7,397 nucleotides of DNA from Deltaproteobacteria bacterium. Its GTDB lineage: Bacteria > Desulfobacterota > Binatia > UBA12015. The notes below the pieces were generated by a model. The model was given only the letters and a program-made list of their open reading frames with translations, ran no database searches and had not been told where the DNA came from. The stretch spans positions 1 through 7,397 of the forward strand of contig DLYX01000522.1 in assembly GCA_003447545.1 (NCBI GenBank), in the 5' to 3' direction. Numbering within the stretch: the first letter of the stretch is position 1; every line of letters begins with the position of its first letter. The translations under genes and the position numbers were made by a program. Positions 6,075 to 7,397 of the stretch are shown in pieces.

Positions 6075-6712
6075 ATTTGCTGCAGCGGCACGAAGAAGGC
6101 TTCACCCTGCTCGAGCTTCTGGTTTCGGTGGCCATCATCGGCATCATCTTTGCGGCGCAAGTTGGTCCCTTCCAACAAACAATCGCCTCACGCGATATCG
6201 CGGAGCAGACCATCGAGGCGACGGCGGCCGCGCGCACCACGTTGGAGCGGCTCGCCGAGGAGATCACCGGGGCCGTTGCACCACCCGATGCGCGTGGCAA
6301 TTTCGCAGTTCTCGACCGCAGCTTCGACCTGCCCTCAAGCGAGTTCCGCTTCGCGAGCACTGCAGCCAGACGCCTGCGTGGCGACCTCACGGACCCTGTC
6401 TCCTACCTCCGGTACCGATTGGAGGACGACCCCTGGGCGCCGGGCCGCCAAGTTCTGGTCAAGGAACAATTGCCCTCTGTCGCCGCCGAAGGTGTGGAGC
6501 CGGTATCAGCTGTAATCCTGGAAGGAGTCCGGGGATTCCGGGTCGAGGTGCTCCCTGGCCGATCCAGCGAATGGACGCGCACATGGAGTGCGGAGGGGAC
6601 CCGCAGCCCGCTCCCGCGCGCGGTGCGCCTGACCCTCACGCTGGATGAAACCAACGGCAGCCCCGAACCCTACCGACTGACCGTGCGATTGCCGATGGGG
6701 CCTCGCCGATGA
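6071..6712 (+). CDS. gspJ: Type II secretion minor pseudopilin GspJ
   Basis: GspJ forms the pseudopilus tip together with GspI and GspK. The 213-residue precursor has the leader MNLLQRHEEG (cleavage after Gly10) and the mature start FTLLELLVSVAIIGIIFAA (11-29) with Glu at +5. A long helical stretch follows, with IEATAAARTTLERLAEEITG (48-67). The family's beta-rich domain includes VSYLRYRLED (110-119) and the diagnostic LEGVRGFRVEV (150-160). After that come SSEWTRTW (165-172) and LPRAVRLTLTLD (181-192), where GspJ proteins carry a W-rich turn and a 'P.aV.l.l' strand. The start overlaps the gspI stop (ATGA) and has GAGGA at good spacing. The end overlaps gspK by 4 bases. Confidence 0.95.
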   Translation: MNLLQRHEEGFTLLELLVSVAIIGIIFAAQVGPFQQTIASRDIAEQTIEATAAARTTLERLAEEITGAVAPPDARGNFAVLDRSFDLPSSEFRFASTAARRLRGDLTDPVSYLRYRLEDDPWAPGRQVLVKEQLPSVAAEGVEPVSAVILEGVRGFRVEVLPGRSSEWTRTWSAEGTRSPLPRAVRLTLTLDETNGSPEPYRLTVRLPMGPRR

Positions 6713-7397
6713 AGAGTAATGAACGCGGGATCGCTCTCGTCTCGGCGCTGCTTTCCGTGGCCCTTCTGACCTTGATCGTCCTCGAAGCCACCGATGCAGC
6801 CATGCTGCATAGTCACCTGGCACGCAACGCCGGAGACTCCTCTGCGGCAAGGCTGCTGGCTCGGGCCGCCGAAGAAGGTGGAAGCGCCTACCTCGGCCAG
6901 ATGCTTCGCACCAGGGAGCCCACAACGCGCCTTTCGCTTTTACCGCTCTCGCTGGTGGTTCTCCCGCTCGGCGCCGGCGACGTCTCGATCCGCGTGGAGG
7001 ACGAGGAAGGCAAATTGAACCTCAACCAGATCGCGGATCGCCCCCACCGAAGAGCTCTCGAGAAGCTGTTTGAAAGCCTCGAACTCGATGTGGCTCTTCT
7101 CGACAGCGTCGCTGTCTGGGTGGATGCCGACGCGGGGCCCGGCGAAGCGAGTCTCGCGGCAGGCACGTGCGCGCTTCCATTTCCGTGCCAGCCGCATGGC
7201 GGGCCCTTGCGCAGCCTCGAGGAACTTCGCCTGATTCAGGGCTTCGACGAAAAGACGATCGACAGCCTGCGCCCCTTTCTGACCGCCTATCGGCGTAGCG
7301 ACGGACGAGACGGCCATCAGGGTATCAATGCCGACACCGCAAGTGCCCGGGTACTTGCCGCTGCGGGTTGCGAAGTCGATGAAAATTATCCCATGCC
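6709..7397 (+). CDS. gspK: Type II secretion minor pseudopilin GspK (3' end outside window)
   Basis: GspK is the largest minor pseudopilin and caps the pseudopilus. 229 complete codons are visible and the frame runs off the right edge. The start overlaps the gspJ stop (ATGA). The leader MKSNERG should be cleaved after Gly7, giving IALVSALLSVALLTLIVLEA (8-27). Position +5 is Ser12 instead of Glu, as expected, because GspK is the pseudopilin that normally lacks Glu5. Family blocks follow in order: VEDEEGKLNLNQI (96-108), AVWVDADAGPGE (135-146), GGPLRSLEELRLIQGF (164-179), the helical insertion DSLRPFLTAY, and GINADTASARVLAAAG (205-220). Two cysteines, 154 and 160, bracket ALPFP in the loop after the acidic WVDAD segment and could form a disulphide in the periplasm. 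The usual GAED-Y stretch near here is poorly preserved (PGEASLAAG). The call is secure; gspL and gspM would be expected next. Confidence 0.95.
   Translation, partial: MKSNERGIALVSALLSVALLTLIVLEATDAAMLHSHLARNAGDSSAARLLARAAEEGGSAYLGQMLRTREPTTRLSLLPLSLVVLPLGAGDVSIRVEDEEGKLNLNQIADRPHRRALEKLFESLELDVALLDSVAVWVDADAGPGEASLAAGTCALPFPCQPHGGPLRSLEELRLIQGFDEKTIDSLRPFLTAYRRSDGRDGHQGINADTASARVLAAAGCEVDENYPM

Noticed and set aside
4781..6112. Repeated nucleotide block GG[A/C]TTCACCCTGCTGGA at 5191 and 5712, with near matches at 4781 and 6098
   Set aside because: It encodes the shared GFTLLE / GFSLIE prepilin cleavage motif, so protein-level conservation explains it and no DNA-level repeat is needed.
6064..6648. 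194-residue open frame on the plus strand overlapping gspJ
   Set aside because: It is in a different frame from gspJ, which has an unmistakable prepilin leader and domain. This frame is Arg/Pro/Gly-rich without motifs.

Overview
The window looks like chromosomal DNA from a GC-rich Gram-negative bacterium. It carries a type II secretion (T2SS) gene block, two lipobox-bearing envelope proteins and a Sec-type secreted protein, all of which imply a diderm envelope. The gene style (gspF N-terminus, compact pseudopilins, a DUF1499 lipoprotein, a cytosolic BtuF-like protein) reminds me of uncultured deltaproteobacterial, Myxococcota or Binatota-type genomes. That is an impression from sequence style, not a demonstrated assignment. 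No tRNA, rRNA, CRISPR array, insertion sequence or phage gene is visible.

Layout. (1) Positions 1-1855, plus strand: a small secreted protein of unknown function whose true start may lie left of the window; a 310-aa periplasmic-binding-protein-fold protein of the cobalamin-binding/BtuF superfamily that lacks a signal peptide; and an 87-aa two-helix membrane protein. (2) Positions 1929-3479, minus strand, convergent with the first block: a DUF1499 lipoprotein followed downstream by a lipoprotein alpha/beta hydrolase with an epoxide-hydrolase-like catalytic set. A strong hairpin lies in the 138-base gap between these two genes. (3) Positions 3539-7397, plus strand, divergent from DUF1499: gspF-gspG-gspH-gspI-gspJ-gspK, with gspK running off the right edge.

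The third block is one tightly packed operon. A 9-base gap separates gspF and gspG, and four consecutive 4-base stop/start overlaps (GTGA, TTGA, ATGA, ATGA) link gspG through gspK, which suggests translational coupling. The products form the inner-membrane platform protein (F), the major pseudopilin (G) and the four minor pseudopilins (H, I, J, K) that cap and initiate the pseudopilus. The ATPase (gspE), secretin (gspD) and gspC are not upstream of gspF, so they must be further right or elsewhere.

I see no convincing new multigene system here. The points most worth a second look are the signal-less BtuF-like protein with conserved-looking Cys and His motifs, the lipid-anchored epoxide-hydrolase-like enzyme paired with a DUF1499 lipoprotein, the intergenic hairpin, and the coupled non-ATG starts in the pseudopilin operon.
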